Below, piece by piece: positions 47,645 through 58,769 of a DNA stretch of 64,000 nucleotides. The notes under the pieces were generated by a model. That model was not told where the DNA came from, made no database searches, and saw only the letters and a list, made by a program, of their open reading frames with translations. Each line of letters starts with the position of its first letter. The stretch's first letter is position 1. Source of the stretch: Rhynchonema sp. JSB1_4 (lineage: Eukaryota; Nematoda; Chromadorea; Monhysterida; Xyalidae); the NCBI GenBank assembly GCA_030248065.1, contig JASAMV010005084.1, forward strand, positions 1-64,000. The letters run 5' to 3'. The translations under genes and the position numbers were made by a program.

Positions 47645-47949
47645 GTTAGCAGACAAAGACTCCGATTCGCAAATTCAAATGCGAAAATTTCTGTGGAAAA
47701 GAATCAACTATAATACAGAATAACCACACCAGTTCGTTTTTCAAAGTAATGCCATTGGTGCAATTTGGCATTTCGACAACACGAAGGCAAAAAATGCGAA
47801 ACGACAACTAGTGTGCACATATATGCTTTTATCCATTTGTAATTTGAAAAAAATAACAAATGAGTAATCGTGATCACAGTTCAAAAGACCCGACTTCACG
47901 CAGCGCAGCTCATTATCGTCAGGAACGGTACTCAGTGAAAGACAATCCA

Positions 47950-50900
47950 CTATTTCGCCCAGTCTCCTTGCTGGTCGCAATGCACCTTCCTGACATGCAC
48001 CAAGACGTGATCTTTCCTCAGAAATCGCCGTCCGCACTGTTCGCACGCGTGCGGCCTGAGTCCCCCATGTGCCCTGTGCATGTGCACCGCTAGGTCGCGA
48101 CGTTCGACGAAGCTCGTTTGACACACTTGACAGCACAGGTTGGCTTTGGACGATATCTGGCCGAAATGGATCACAAGTTGAATTCGTATCCTTGCAAGTG
48201 GTTTTTGATCAGCAAAACAATCATAATACAGGTATATCTGGTGTTGGATATGGATAATGGAGAAAAAATCAGTGCGCATTGTTTCGAGATATATAGGCAA
48301 ACTACACCAACACGAGCTCGATTTCGCAGCTGGCAGTATCGTGAAACATTCTGACGTGGCTGCTGATTTGGAAAATGTTACACGTTGAAGAATACAAAGT
48401 GGAGGGTGATGATTTTCTCTTTCTATTCGTTTTGAACACACATCACTTTCGAAATCGGGCTCGTGTTGGCGTAGTTAGCCTTTACAAACACACAAGAGTC
48501 ATTTGGGCACAAGCTCAATGCCGGATAGGGTTCCTGGGCTAAAAAGCGATTCACGAAACATTAGTCCCCACAGCGTTGGCAAAAAAAACTAAAAACAAAT
48601 ATTTTCCGCCAATAACCTGATTATGCTTGGCCCTTCGATGCCTGGCCAGCTGACTGGCCGTGGTGAATGCCTTATTGCCACATTGTTCACAACTGTAGGG
48701 TTTGTGTTTGCGATGTTTCGCGTTGACGTGCGCCGTAAGAGCACCCTTTTCCGTCGCTGAATACTCGCATTCAACGCATTTGAACGGTCGAGTCTTGAGA
48801 TGAACCTGAAATATAAAACACAAATTGAAACAAACATTCAATTCCCATTATACCCATAATAAATAGACAAAAATTGCAACATCATTGTGAAATTTTATAC
48901 CAAGACCACAAGAGTAAACAACCGTTTTGCGCTTGTACGGGGTTACGCGCGTATTGTCAAGCTATGATGGCAATCAAAGACCGGTTTTACGATACACAGG
49001 TAAACGTTTCGCCAATAACATCACAAAGATTAATACAAAACTTTGAGCAAACCTTGCTAAAATGTCTATCCAGCAACGACTTGTAGATGTACTCGTTACC
49101 ACATTCAGAGCAAACGTGCTTTTTGCCACCGGGTGTATGCTGTTGCCTCCAAAATACAAGAAAAAAGCGAGTAGTTGCAGATTCCTTTCACTCATGATCT
49201 GCCCGCATAAGCACGACCATCGAAAAGTCACAGAGCAATAAGTTACTGTTTATCCAGACTCATATCCACCGGTAATATCAGTTCCAGTTCAAACTTATCC
49301 TCCTAAACGGCCTTCCCCTTGACTTTGAAACAGCAAAACAACAAAGCAATTCATTGTTCGCATACCTTTGATGTTCATACAGATTCGGTCGGTTCCTTGC
49401 CACAAACTCACAAACGTCACACGCGAACTCGGCGACTGTTTGCCTGCGTCCGGATGCCGTCGCCCGTCGTCTGGCTGCCGCCACAAGGGCACTGCGATGT
49501 GTTTGTACATGCCGAGTGAGGCCCTCGCTCGAGCGGAACTTGCGCGCGCAACTCTGAAGTGCGCACTTTCTCGTTATTATACAATTCGTTTGGTTTGTTG
49601 CTCGGTCGGTTCCTGAATTTCATGTTGCGTGGTCACATAGCTTTGGTAACAAGTTCGAGGTTAATTCGGACCCAGGTGATTTCCACATAGACATCTAAAA
49701 CTGGACAATGGGTGGAATTCACAAAACAAAGTCAAGTTCACCGTCAAGGTTCAAAGTCAGATGTTTCAGCGTCACGCTGGCTGATGGACAAGACGCGCTT
49801 TTCTAAACGAAGTGTCAACTTTGACGCGTTGTTGTGTATGGTTGCACGGTTTTCTCAACAAGCGTTCCAGAAGAGTATTGCCGTGTTTTAGGAATTTCTG
49901 CCCAGTGGTATTGATATAATGTTGCGATCACTGATCGCAGTCAAAATTTTTTCACCGCCGCTGTTGATCACCTGTTTATTTCTTTGCCTTGTTTCAGATA
50001 ATCATAAAACTGGGAAATACTCTTCCAAAACGCTTGGGTTACATCCTTAAAATAATAATAAGGAGAGAAAAGCATCCAGTCATGCACAAGAACTCGTCAA
50101 AGTTGACCCTTCGTTTACAAAATCGTGTCCACTGCATCAGCCAGCGTCAGCTCGAAACATCTGACTTTGAACTTCGACAGTGAGGTTGACGGTGAACTTG
50201 ACTTTGTTTTGTGAATTCCACCCAATAAGAGCGAGATCAAACTTGAACATTTGCAGGACTAATTGCAATCAGACAGCAAATGTTTCTACACATTCGTATA
50301 CACGGTCCAGAGTGAGCGAAATAACGGTGAAAGAAAGACGATTCGACTCAGACAACAAAAATCAAACACAAACATCCAAACGAACGTGCCCAAGTACGCC
50401 AGCACAAGGCACACTGACCGGATAATTGCACGCGAACATCTGTTGTCTGTGCACCACATACAAATGTGTGTTCAACTGTGGTCGTGTATCGAACGCCCGC
50501 GCGCATTGTACGCACAGATTCGACTCGTGTGCATGCACGCGTAGCACGTGCGCACGGCGGGCGCTGAGTGACGCGAAATGCGCACGGCACAACTCGCAAT
50601 GCAGTGATGATGATGATGATGATGCGGTACTGGTGTTGGTGCTGCTCTTGGCTGATGTTTCAATGGGAATGAGACTGTTGTTGTGGTTGGCCGATGCGAG
50701 TGTTTTAGACGCTGTTGGTTGCTGGTGTTGACTGTAGGAAGCATCTGGAAAATGACAACGAATGCATTTATCATTTGTTGTCCTATTCATTTTCAATGTT
50801 TTTTTCAAAACTCTTCTCACGGATGTCATCTGGAACGAAAAAAAAGCCGCGTGTTATTCAGATTCAGGTGACTGATGCGTAATACATCAGCAACCCAAAA

Positions 50901-53900
50901 AAAACAACCACGATCCATTGCTACAAATAATTTCAGCACAACCGATGCAAGTCACCAAAAAAAAATATATGCTGAGTAACCAACCCGACAACAACGGTGA
51001 TGTGCCATCGTCCATCTCTTCATCACTGCCACAACCCATCACTCCATTCGATACCGTAACCTCATTCATCTGGTTACTGTGGGCTGGCTGCAGTCGATGT
51101 TGCTGATCGTAATGAGATGACAGCGACTCTTGCGACTGATGCAGTGAACCACATTCGTTGCACAGAAATCTGTGACACATGCAAATTATAGATGTGACGT
51201 TGTCGGTCGTACAAAATGTTTCGCGAAGCCCTTACATTCAACCCTTTCGGCACCTTCAACACTGACGTATGAATCTTTCCTAAAAACAAATTTCACTCAA
51301 ACAACAACGTTCTTGCCCATGCGGCGAAGTGCAGAATGACAGGGATCAGCCATGCATTTCAAACTTGAGACAACAAAGCCAGAGTGTATTGGTCGCACAA
51401 TGACCATATAAGAATTCGTCAAATCAATCCTGATTTTCACGTTCAGTCACTCTTAACCACTGTGCTATTTGTGATTCTCACAAAACATTCTCAGCTAAAA
51501 ATAATCTAGCAGATCAACCACGTTGCCGCAACATTCTTTTTACTACATGCTTTGTGTGCGATCACACAACGCAACGTCACCACCCCGTCACTTTCCCGCT
51601 TTACGATTCAGGAAAAAAAGTTGACCAATTCTTATAAAGTCATTGTGCGACCAATATCAGTTCGGCTAAACAGCCATCAATTGCAAACGACTCAGCTCAG
51701 CCCACCTCAGTCCGTTGTCCATTGACACACTATCGTTATCCAAACTCGTACAAGGCATGTCCGCCTGGTCATCACGCACTTGGTGCACTGATACTGGCAG
51801 TATCTGGTCATCGGTGATTGGCGGACCGACTGATACTGCGACCACCTCGACCTGAAATTAAACAATAATGCGTCCGTGTTTGAGTCCTAAAAATTAGCGA
51901 AAATGTTTCGCTTCTTTGATATGAGTCGAGTCACACATTTATGTTCAGTTAAAACTCCGGGTAATGAACACGAATTGTCAGAAAAAAAGCTCAATCACAC
52001 GCACCTGACTGTCACAAAGACCACCCGGCTGATGTGATGATGAGGAAAAAGCTGAAACTCCAAGGGCAGACTGAGTTGTCACTCGTGGCCAAGAAAACAA
52101 CTAATAAAATAGCGCAAAATGGAGCCAACCAGGTCGATGCCAGGCATTCCTGATGACGGCGGCGTCGGTCGGATGGACGCGAAATGCGGACGCAGACAAC
52201 GAGTCCAGATCTAAGTCCGGTCGGTGCACGTTCAGTCGTCGTTCGAGTGCCTGCTGTCGACGGCGACGTTCGGCCTGCGCGCACAGACGCGACAGCGCAC
52301 CGGACTGGATCGAATGCGCACCTGTGTTGCTTTCGGGTTGTGAAACATCAAGATACCACAGTGTTGGAGGCACTCGGGAGGGATACCTACTGCACCGGGC
52401 TCAGAGAGGGGATACCTACCGTATCGGAACCGATGGCCTGGGGTTGGTATCACAGGGGGGGGGTTCACACGATATCGTGTGAAAACGTAGTATTTGCGCG
52501 CGGCGCGCGATTTTTGGGCATTTTGGGGTAAAACCATCGATTTTTTTCACAAGTCTTGGCCATTTAGGTCAAGAATTGGCACTTCTAGAGCAATATCGGG
52601 GGATACAACTGAACCGGGTAAAAATCGGGGGAGGGAATACCTACTGTACTGGGTAACCCACCCCCCCTCCAGCTAGAACAGTGCCACACCTAGTACAGCA
52701 CAAGCTCGCAGAATATGCCAGTCTAAAAAGGAGCAGCTGTGAATGAAAATACAACAGGAGGCAAGATAAGATATTGTTCATTAAGCTGGCGATCATTGTT
52801 TTCACACCGATTAAGCGATGAGTTCAGATCCAAAAACATCAAACTTGATGACAACATCGATCAGAACGCACGACAAACACACGCATCAAAGCAGCACATA
52901 CCAAACACATCGGCCGCCTCCAGCAGCAACGGCAGCTGTGCGTGTTTGATCTGCAACGGCTTTCCGTACATGTAGTCCACCAAGACGGGCAGTTGTCGAA
53001 CGTAAATCGAATCGATGCCCGTCACGTGCAACGTGGACACGCCGGTCGAATGAAGCACGTCGTCGTGACCGTTGGCCCGCGCCTGTTCGTTGCACATCAC
53101 CAACAGCTCATTCTCGAATTTCGTACTGAATGCGGCCAGCACCACGCGATGACAGTATATGTCCGGCTCGGTATCTGACCAGAAGAAAAAAATGGGTGGT
53201 TTTCGGCTGAATCAGCGAGCAAGAGCTACTGATTGAGTAAATATTCAAAAAAGTGATTCACCAGAGAATCTCTCGCACAAAAACAACAGTGAGTGTGACG
53301 CTTCATCACGTCAGTTGGCATTTATATCCAGAAAACTGTCTGAAGGGTGACTATAGCCAGATGAATACACAACTGAAGCTGAAGAAAGCATGTGACACGC
53401 CCAACAGCACCAACCAGAGATCACGCGTACGTCAGTGTACATGTCGTCGGTTCGATATTTCAACAGCGAAATGCTCATAAACGAATCAAGCGCCGGTGCA
53501 GTGAGCTGCATGTACTTGGCATTGCCCAAATGACTGTATTGTGCGTTGTGCGTGTCACATGCTTTCACCAACGCGCCCATCTTCAACAGCACAGCCGCCG
53601 AACGTAACACGGCCACTTTCGCCGTTTCGACCTGAAAAAATTAGCGAAACTGGCAGAGTACGTTCGTTAATTCTTAGGTTTGTTAAAAATGCTGTTCTCA
53701 TGCCGCGTGAGCGAAGTCTGAATGCCGGTAAATTGTAAAAAGTTTGAGGGTTTGGCGGTCAATTTTTTATGCAAATAAATTTTAGATGCAATTGCACTGC
53801 AGTGCACCCATTCACACAACAGCACTGACTTTTGCCCGCTTCGGCCTCTTTTCACAGCCGGTGCCAGTGCCACGCCTTGCCGGTGCGAACATCTCCAGCC

Positions 53901-56117
53901 AATTGACCCCCAGAAAGCACCACGAGCAGATCTTACTGCTCGAGTAAAACGTCACTTGCCGCGCACAAAGGTGCAAGCCAGTGAAGTCATGCAATACTGA
54001 GCTTTGCTTCGCACGAACGAACGAACACAAGCCCCCCCCCCCCAATGTGTACTTGTGCGGGTAATCCATACATGAACTGCACCATTGCCGGCAGCAATTC
54101 CTGGTGTTCGACACGAAACTGTGAAACATTCAGTAATGTGTGACCGTCGGTTTGTTGCAGATATGCGTGGAAATATCCACTGTGCGCCGCCAACACCCCG
54201 CGATGGCACGGAATGGTGCGCTCACCCTGCAAATACATACAATTCATTGTGTCAGTGCAGTGACAATCATCCTCCTCCTCCTAAGCGTTCCTCCCACCCC
54301 CAGAAAAATGAAGCTCGGGGCATGGTACCAAAGTGGGGGTAGGGTACCAGAGTGGGGCGGGTAGGGGGTGGTGTACCAGGCAGTGTAGCTCCTGGGGGGA
54401 GGGGGTTTCCCTCAGATGGTAGACTATCCCACTAATCTCCCCCTGCACAATTATTATGCCTTAATGCACTGATGTATAGGGGATTTTACTTAGGGGGGCT
54501 CTATTCCGGGGGCTCTATTAATTCACTAACCCCTTTTTGGGGGGTTGGGGCTGTATATTACGGGGGGCTCTATTCCGGGGGGCTGTATTTAGGTTTTTGC
54601 GGTACCTACTGCACCGGCCGAGCTGGGAGGCGTACCACTACGACTTAAGGGGGCATCTGGGAATTAAAATTTTTGGTGTCTAAATATTGATGAAAATGTG
54701 GTCGAGTGTCAAACTCGAAATCACTAACTTCGCGCGCAGCGTGACGTCTGCCGGACGGACTGACCAGACCGTTGGTACATAATATGTACCGTATATTATA
54801 CCGTAAAAACCTAAATACAGCCACCCCCCGGTATATAGCCTCCCCGTAATACAGCCCCCCAAAAAAAGGGGTCAGTAAATTAATAGAGCCCCCCTAAGTA
54901 ACATCCCCTATGCCGTAAAACCTAAAATACAAGGGGGGCTGTATTTTTTCACTGACCCCTTTTAGGGGGCTGTATTTTTGGGGGGGGCTGTATTTTTTCA
55001 ATGCCCAAAATCTCAAAAAATGTTCCAAAAAATACCCCTAAAATGGAGTTCTGTCAGGGTGTTACTGGTCATTATTGAGTGTTTTCAGGTGCAGATCTTC
55101 CATAAAAGGCTTTACGTCATCATATACTCAACCACAAACGTTGTACACAAGGTGTCTTATACAAGAACTTGACTTTGCGGCCCCCAAGCGGGGAATTCCA
55201 AGTTGGGGGGGGGGGGTGCATTTTGGGGGGGGGGCTCTATTTTTTAACAGACCCCTTTTATGGGGCTGTATTTTTGGAGGGCTCTGTTTTTGGGGGCTCT
55301 ATTTTAGGGAATACGGCAGTGATGTAGTTGGTCCGAGCAAGAAAGCTAGCTAGCTGGAGGGGTCCGGCACAAGAAAGCTAGCTAGCTAGCCGGGTACCCC
55401 GATTTGGGGGGTATTGGTCCAGAAGTCAAAAACAGGAGCATAAAATTTGGTCTAAATTATGCTAAAATAAGCCTTAAAATGCGTATTTTTGTGCACGTGT
55501 GAGAAAATTTGAACGAATTTGACCATTTTGTCCCATAAAATGGTCATTTTGGCACTAAAATAAACACTTTTCTTACTTGATGACCGGAGCAAGAAAGCTA
55601 GCTAGCCAGTTTGGGGGGGGGGGGTCTGGGTTTCGGAGCAAGAAAGCTACCTAGCAGTTGGGGGGGGGGGTAATACCCCCCCATACCCCCCCAACCACAT
55701 CACTGGAATACGGTACAGTAGTGTATTAAGGCTTGATAGTGGTGCACAGGTACATTTATGCACGTTTGTTGTTCGTTCAGAGCACATAATACGCCTTTTA
55801 TTGACGAATAGACACGAGCAAATGCGATTACAAGCGAAAAAACATCCTTTCCAACCCCTTTTTAGGGGTTTTTGGGGGTATTTCTGGGAACAATTTTTAA
55901 GGTTCGGGTCAGTGAATTAATGGAGCCCCCCCTTCTATTTGGGTTTTTTGCGCTAACAAGAAAACTGAACGTTAAAACTAACACTCATAACAATGACAAC
56001 GTCACAGAATTGATTTTGAGTATAGAATCGTTGCAATGCCGCCAACAATAGCGAAGCGGATTCAGCGCCTTTGACAATCACCAGGTCTTTGCGAACTTGC
56101 GAGCGTCGCTTTGACAT
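47950..56117 (-). CDS. Two-BTB, multi-C2H2 zinc-finger protein
   Basis: Probably a nuclear DNA-binding regulator, since BTB domains mediate dimerisation and co-repressor contact and C2H2 fingers bind DNA. It starts at the ATG at 56117. BTB 1 is split between about 55997-56117 (FCDVVIV) and about 54057-54233 (CHRGVLAAHSGYF...MVQFMYGLP). A second BTB follows at about 53480-53633 and 52875-53165 (CHRVVLAAFSTKF...LVDYMYGKPLQI...LLEAADVFGM). Linker exons lie at about 52.3-51.7 kb. About nine C2H2 fingers are spread over exons at about 51.17, 50.62-50.44, 49.58-49.38, 49.12, 48.80-48.62 and 48.14-47.95 kb. It ends at TAG 47950-47952. Fingers are CX2C...HX3-5H and partly degenerate. Introns are full of transposons. 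The edges between the BTBs are uncertain, and two adjacent genes are not excluded. Only about 300 bp separate it from the ABCC start, on the same strand. Confidence 0.8.
48294..48482. mobile_element. TA-flanked MITE, AAGGCAAACC family, copy 2
   Basis: Same inverted ends as 39573-39761 with a few changes, and the same middle (GTGAAACATTC, CGTGGCTG). It lies in an intron of the zinc-finger gene. Confidence 0.82.
49710..50223. mobile_element. Long-TIR MITE in zinc-finger gene intron
   Basis: Arms of about 75 bp start GGGTGGAATTCACAAAACAA and end with the inverse. AAT lies on both sides, suggesting a 3-bp duplication and possibly a PIF/Harbinger relative. It is 514 bp. Confidence 0.8.
51389..51654. 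mobile_element. TTGGTCGCACAATGAC MITE, copy 3
   Basis: 266 bp, TA on both sides, same orientation as the copy at 8548. It sits directly downstream of the 51.7-51.85 kb exon of the zinc-finger gene. Confidence 0.92.
52350..52690. mobile_element. Word-repeat element, word GGGATACCTACTGCACCGGG
   Basis: The word GATACCTACTG(C/T)ACCGGG or close variants recur on both sides of a middle containing GCGCGCGGCGCGCG, the same plan as the hAT-type MITEs. CAGTG occurs near each edge, but no convincing 8-bp duplication was found. It adjoins an exon of the zinc-finger gene. Confidence 0.6.
54370..54605. mobile_element. Fragments of CAGTGTAGCTCC and CCGTAAAAACC elements
   Basis: A CAGTGTAGCTCCTGGGGGG left end at about 54381 is followed by a short CTATCCC word stretch. 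Then comes the right part of a CTCTATT-word element ending TTTAGGTTTTTGCGGTA. Both are incomplete. Confidence 0.55.
54801..55952. mobile_element. Three-level nest in first intron of the zinc-finger gene
   Basis: The outer layer is a CCGTAAAAACCTAAAT element (54801 to about 55952). Inside it is a CCGTAAAACCTAAAATAC / CTGTATTTTT-word element (about 54911-55713), placed at the TA of the shared CATCCCCTA...GTAGTGTATTAAGG middle. Inside that is a hAT-type element (55317-55705). The uninterrupted outer middle is visible at 11236-11280. Confidence 0.82.
55317..55705. mobile_element. hAT-type MITE, word AGCAAGAAAGCTAGCTAGC
   Basis: Ends CAGTGATGTAGTTGG / CCAACCACATCACTG with a perfect duplication GAATACGG at 55309-55316 and 55706-55713. 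The word occurs twice on the left and twice on the right in one orientation, beside G-runs. It is 389 bp. Confidence 0.94.
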
Positions 56118-57047
56118 CGGTTTGGTTTGGTTTGTGCCTGAATATAGACGACCGAGCGTCAAAGAAATGTAACCTACGGGGTTATTTTTATTAATGTGTT
56201 AGGAACATAATTAACAGAAATGTAACACAGACTAGGAATTTCGAAAATGGAGATTGAAAAGAAATGAAACCGAAACATCAAGTAAACCGTCACGAGACGA
56301 CCGAATACACGAACATGAACAAAATTAACCAACCTAGGCAATCGAACAACAATTTCACAACGCGACCAACGGCAACGACACTGGTGTTAGTGACACCATA
56401 ACAGTAACAGCAACAGATTAGAACCGAAACAGCGACAACCACACGCAAATTGATAGCTTGTGCCAATAATATGCAGCAACATTTTAATTTTTTTGAACGT
56501 TGGAATGAGCTGAAAATGAAGCAGCATTTCTGCAGTTTCACGTCGGTATGATAAGAAATATTTAATTAAAAAACTTTATTTTGAGTGAAATCCCAAATTC
56601 TATCATAACAATGGGCGCGAACGCGAAGGGTAGTTTTGAATTTGTGAGATGAGTTTACGGAGATGACATATTCGGGCAGACCAGTGTAGTTCCTGGGGGG
56701 GGGTCTCCCTAAGGTACAGTGCTGTGGCGGGGGGGGGGGGGTGGGGGGGGTCCCCCCAATGGTACCCTACCCGCCCCGGCCTGGTACGCTACCCCCCTAC
56801 CCGCCCCGCTCTGGTACCCTACCCCCCTACCCGCCCCGCCCTGGTACCCTACCCGCCCCGATTTTTACCCCCAAAATGCCCATTTTTCGGTCAAAAATGC
56901 CCAAATTTCGACCGAAAACCCTAAAAAGTGCAAAAAATCTCGCGCTGCGCGCGATATATGCACTTTTTAGTACATAAAAACAGGCACGCGAAAAAACTTG
57001 TGTTGTACCCTACCCGCCCCGAAAAATCTTCCCCCCCCCTCCCCCCC

Positions 57048-57897
57048 CAGTGTAGTTCCTGGGGGGGAGGGGGTCCCCCCCTCGGGTACGCTATCTCCCC
57101 CTCGGGTGGTACACTATCCCCCTATCTACCCCTCCGGGTAGGGTTAGAGGTCGGGGGGGGGGTACCCGACACCCGACAGCCGACATCTGGAAGTACCCGA
57201 CACACGACACCCGACATCTCGAAAAAAAAGCCGACACCCGACACCCGACAGTTGCAAAAAAACCCGACACCCGACATCTAGTTTTTGAAAAAACCCGACA
57301 CCTGTTTTTGGACCAAAAACAGGCAAATTTTTGCTCATTTGCATCATGAGTGCAATTTTTTGGCTCAAGTTACGGAATTCAAGTATTTTCACACGAAATA
57401 AACACCAAAATGTCACATTCTGCGCCTTCGGAAACATTTGGTTCGAAGAAAATTCTCTCAAAATTCTTCTCTCAGCAATACTGATGTTTTGAACCGTAAG
57501 TGTCGGGTGTCGGGTGTCGGGTCCGAAAAAGCCCGACACCCGACATCTGGGGGTACCCGACAGCCGACACCCGACATCTCTCTAACCCTACCTCCGGGTA
57601 CACTATCTCCCCCAATTTTTGCCTAAAATGGCCATTTTTAGGCCTAAAATGGGCATTTTTAGGCCTAAAATGTGTGATTTTCTGGTCAATGTTCTCAAAA
57701 GTCGCCAAAATACCCTTTTTATGAAGAATTTTTTCCAAAAAGGGGCAAAAATAGGTCAAATTTTCTACCTCAAAAAGTGACTTTTTCCCAAATTTGGGTC
57801 TTCCCCCCCCCCTTCCCCCCCTCGGGGGTACACTATCTCCCCCTCCGAAAAAAACGGAGGGCCCGCTATCTCCCCCTCCGGACCAGGAACTACACTG
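57048..57897. mobile_element. Third-level hAT-type element, word GGTACACTATCTCCCCC
   Basis: Ends CAGTGTAGTTCCTGG / CCAGGAACTACACTG. It is inserted in a C-run, so both flanks are CCCCCCCC and the duplication cannot be proved. The same terminal repeat as the GGTACACTAACCGCCGC family is combined with a different word. Confidence 0.88.
57139..57590. mobile_element. Fourth-level hAT-type element, word CCCGACACCCGACATCT
   Basis: Ends TAGGGTTAGAG / CTCTAACCCTA with a perfect duplication CCTCCGGG at 57131-57138 and 57591-57598. The word and its inverse are repeated on both flanks around an A/T-rich middle. Confidence 0.95.
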
Positions 57898-58345
57898 CCC
57901 CCCCCCCCCCAAACCGGATTCCCCCCCCCCCCAAAAATCCCAGGTACACTACCCCCCTACCCGCCCCGATTTTTTCCACCTATGTACCCTACCCGCCCCG
58001 CAAAAGTAGCCACAGCACTGCTAAGGTACACTAACCGCCGCGACCAAGGTGCACTAGTACATTAACCGCCGCGCCAGGTACACTAACCGCTTCAATTTTT
58101 GCCTAAGATCGGCATTTTTAGGGTGATTTTTAGGTCAATGATGTCAAAAGTCGCCAAAATACCCTTTTTATGGAGAATTTTTTCCAAAAAGGTGCAGAAA
58201 TCGGTCAAATTTGCTTCCTCAAAAAGTGACTTTTTCCTGAATATGGGTCTTCCCACCCCCCCTTCCTTCCCCCCAGGAAGGTACGTTAACCGCCGCACGG
58301 AAAAAAGGGGTAGGTACACTAACCGCCGCGCCGGACCAGGAACTA

Positions 58346-58769
58346 CCGTAAAACCTAAAATACAAGGGGGGGCTGTATTTTTTCACTGACCCCTTTTAGG
58401 GGGGGCTGTATTTTTGGGGGGCTCTATTTTTTTGGGGGGGGCTGTATTTTTTCGCTGCCCAAAATCTCAAAAAATGTTCCAAAAAATACCCCTAAAATGG
58501 AGTTCTGTCAGGGTTTTACTGGTCATTATTGAGTGTTTTCAGGTGCAGATCTTCCATAAAAGGCTTTACGTCATCATATACTCAACCACAAACGTTGTAC
58601 ACAAGGTGTCTTACACAAGAACTTGACTTTACGACCCACAAGCGGGGAATAAGTTGGGGGGGTGTATTTTTTGGGGGGGGGGGCTCCTGACCCCTTTTAG
58701 GGGGGGGGCTGTATTTTTGGGGGGGGGGCTCTATTTTTTTGGGGGGGGGCTCTATTTTAGGGCATACGG
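58346..58769. mobile_element. CTGTATTTTT-word TA element, copy in hAT right end
   Basis: Begins CCGTAAAACCTAAAATAC and ends TTTTAGGGCATACGG, with TA on both sides. GGGGGCTGTATTTTTTCAC words sit on each flank of a middle also present at 55020, 59455 and 60430. It splits GGAACTA from CACTG of the host element. Confidence 0.85.

Larger units (their letters stand above)
56717..58020. mobile_element. Second-level hAT-type element, word GGTACCCTACCCGCCCCG
   Basis: Ends CAGTGCTGTGGC / GCCACAGCACTG with a perfect duplication CTAAGGTA (56709-56716, 58021-58028), which lies inside the host element's own word. The middle has CGCGCTGCGCGCG. Confidence 0.95.

Noticed and set aside
50605..50622. GATGATGAT microsatellite as a regulatory repeat
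   Set aside because: It lies in frame in the zinc-finger gene and encodes a Ser run just before a finger.
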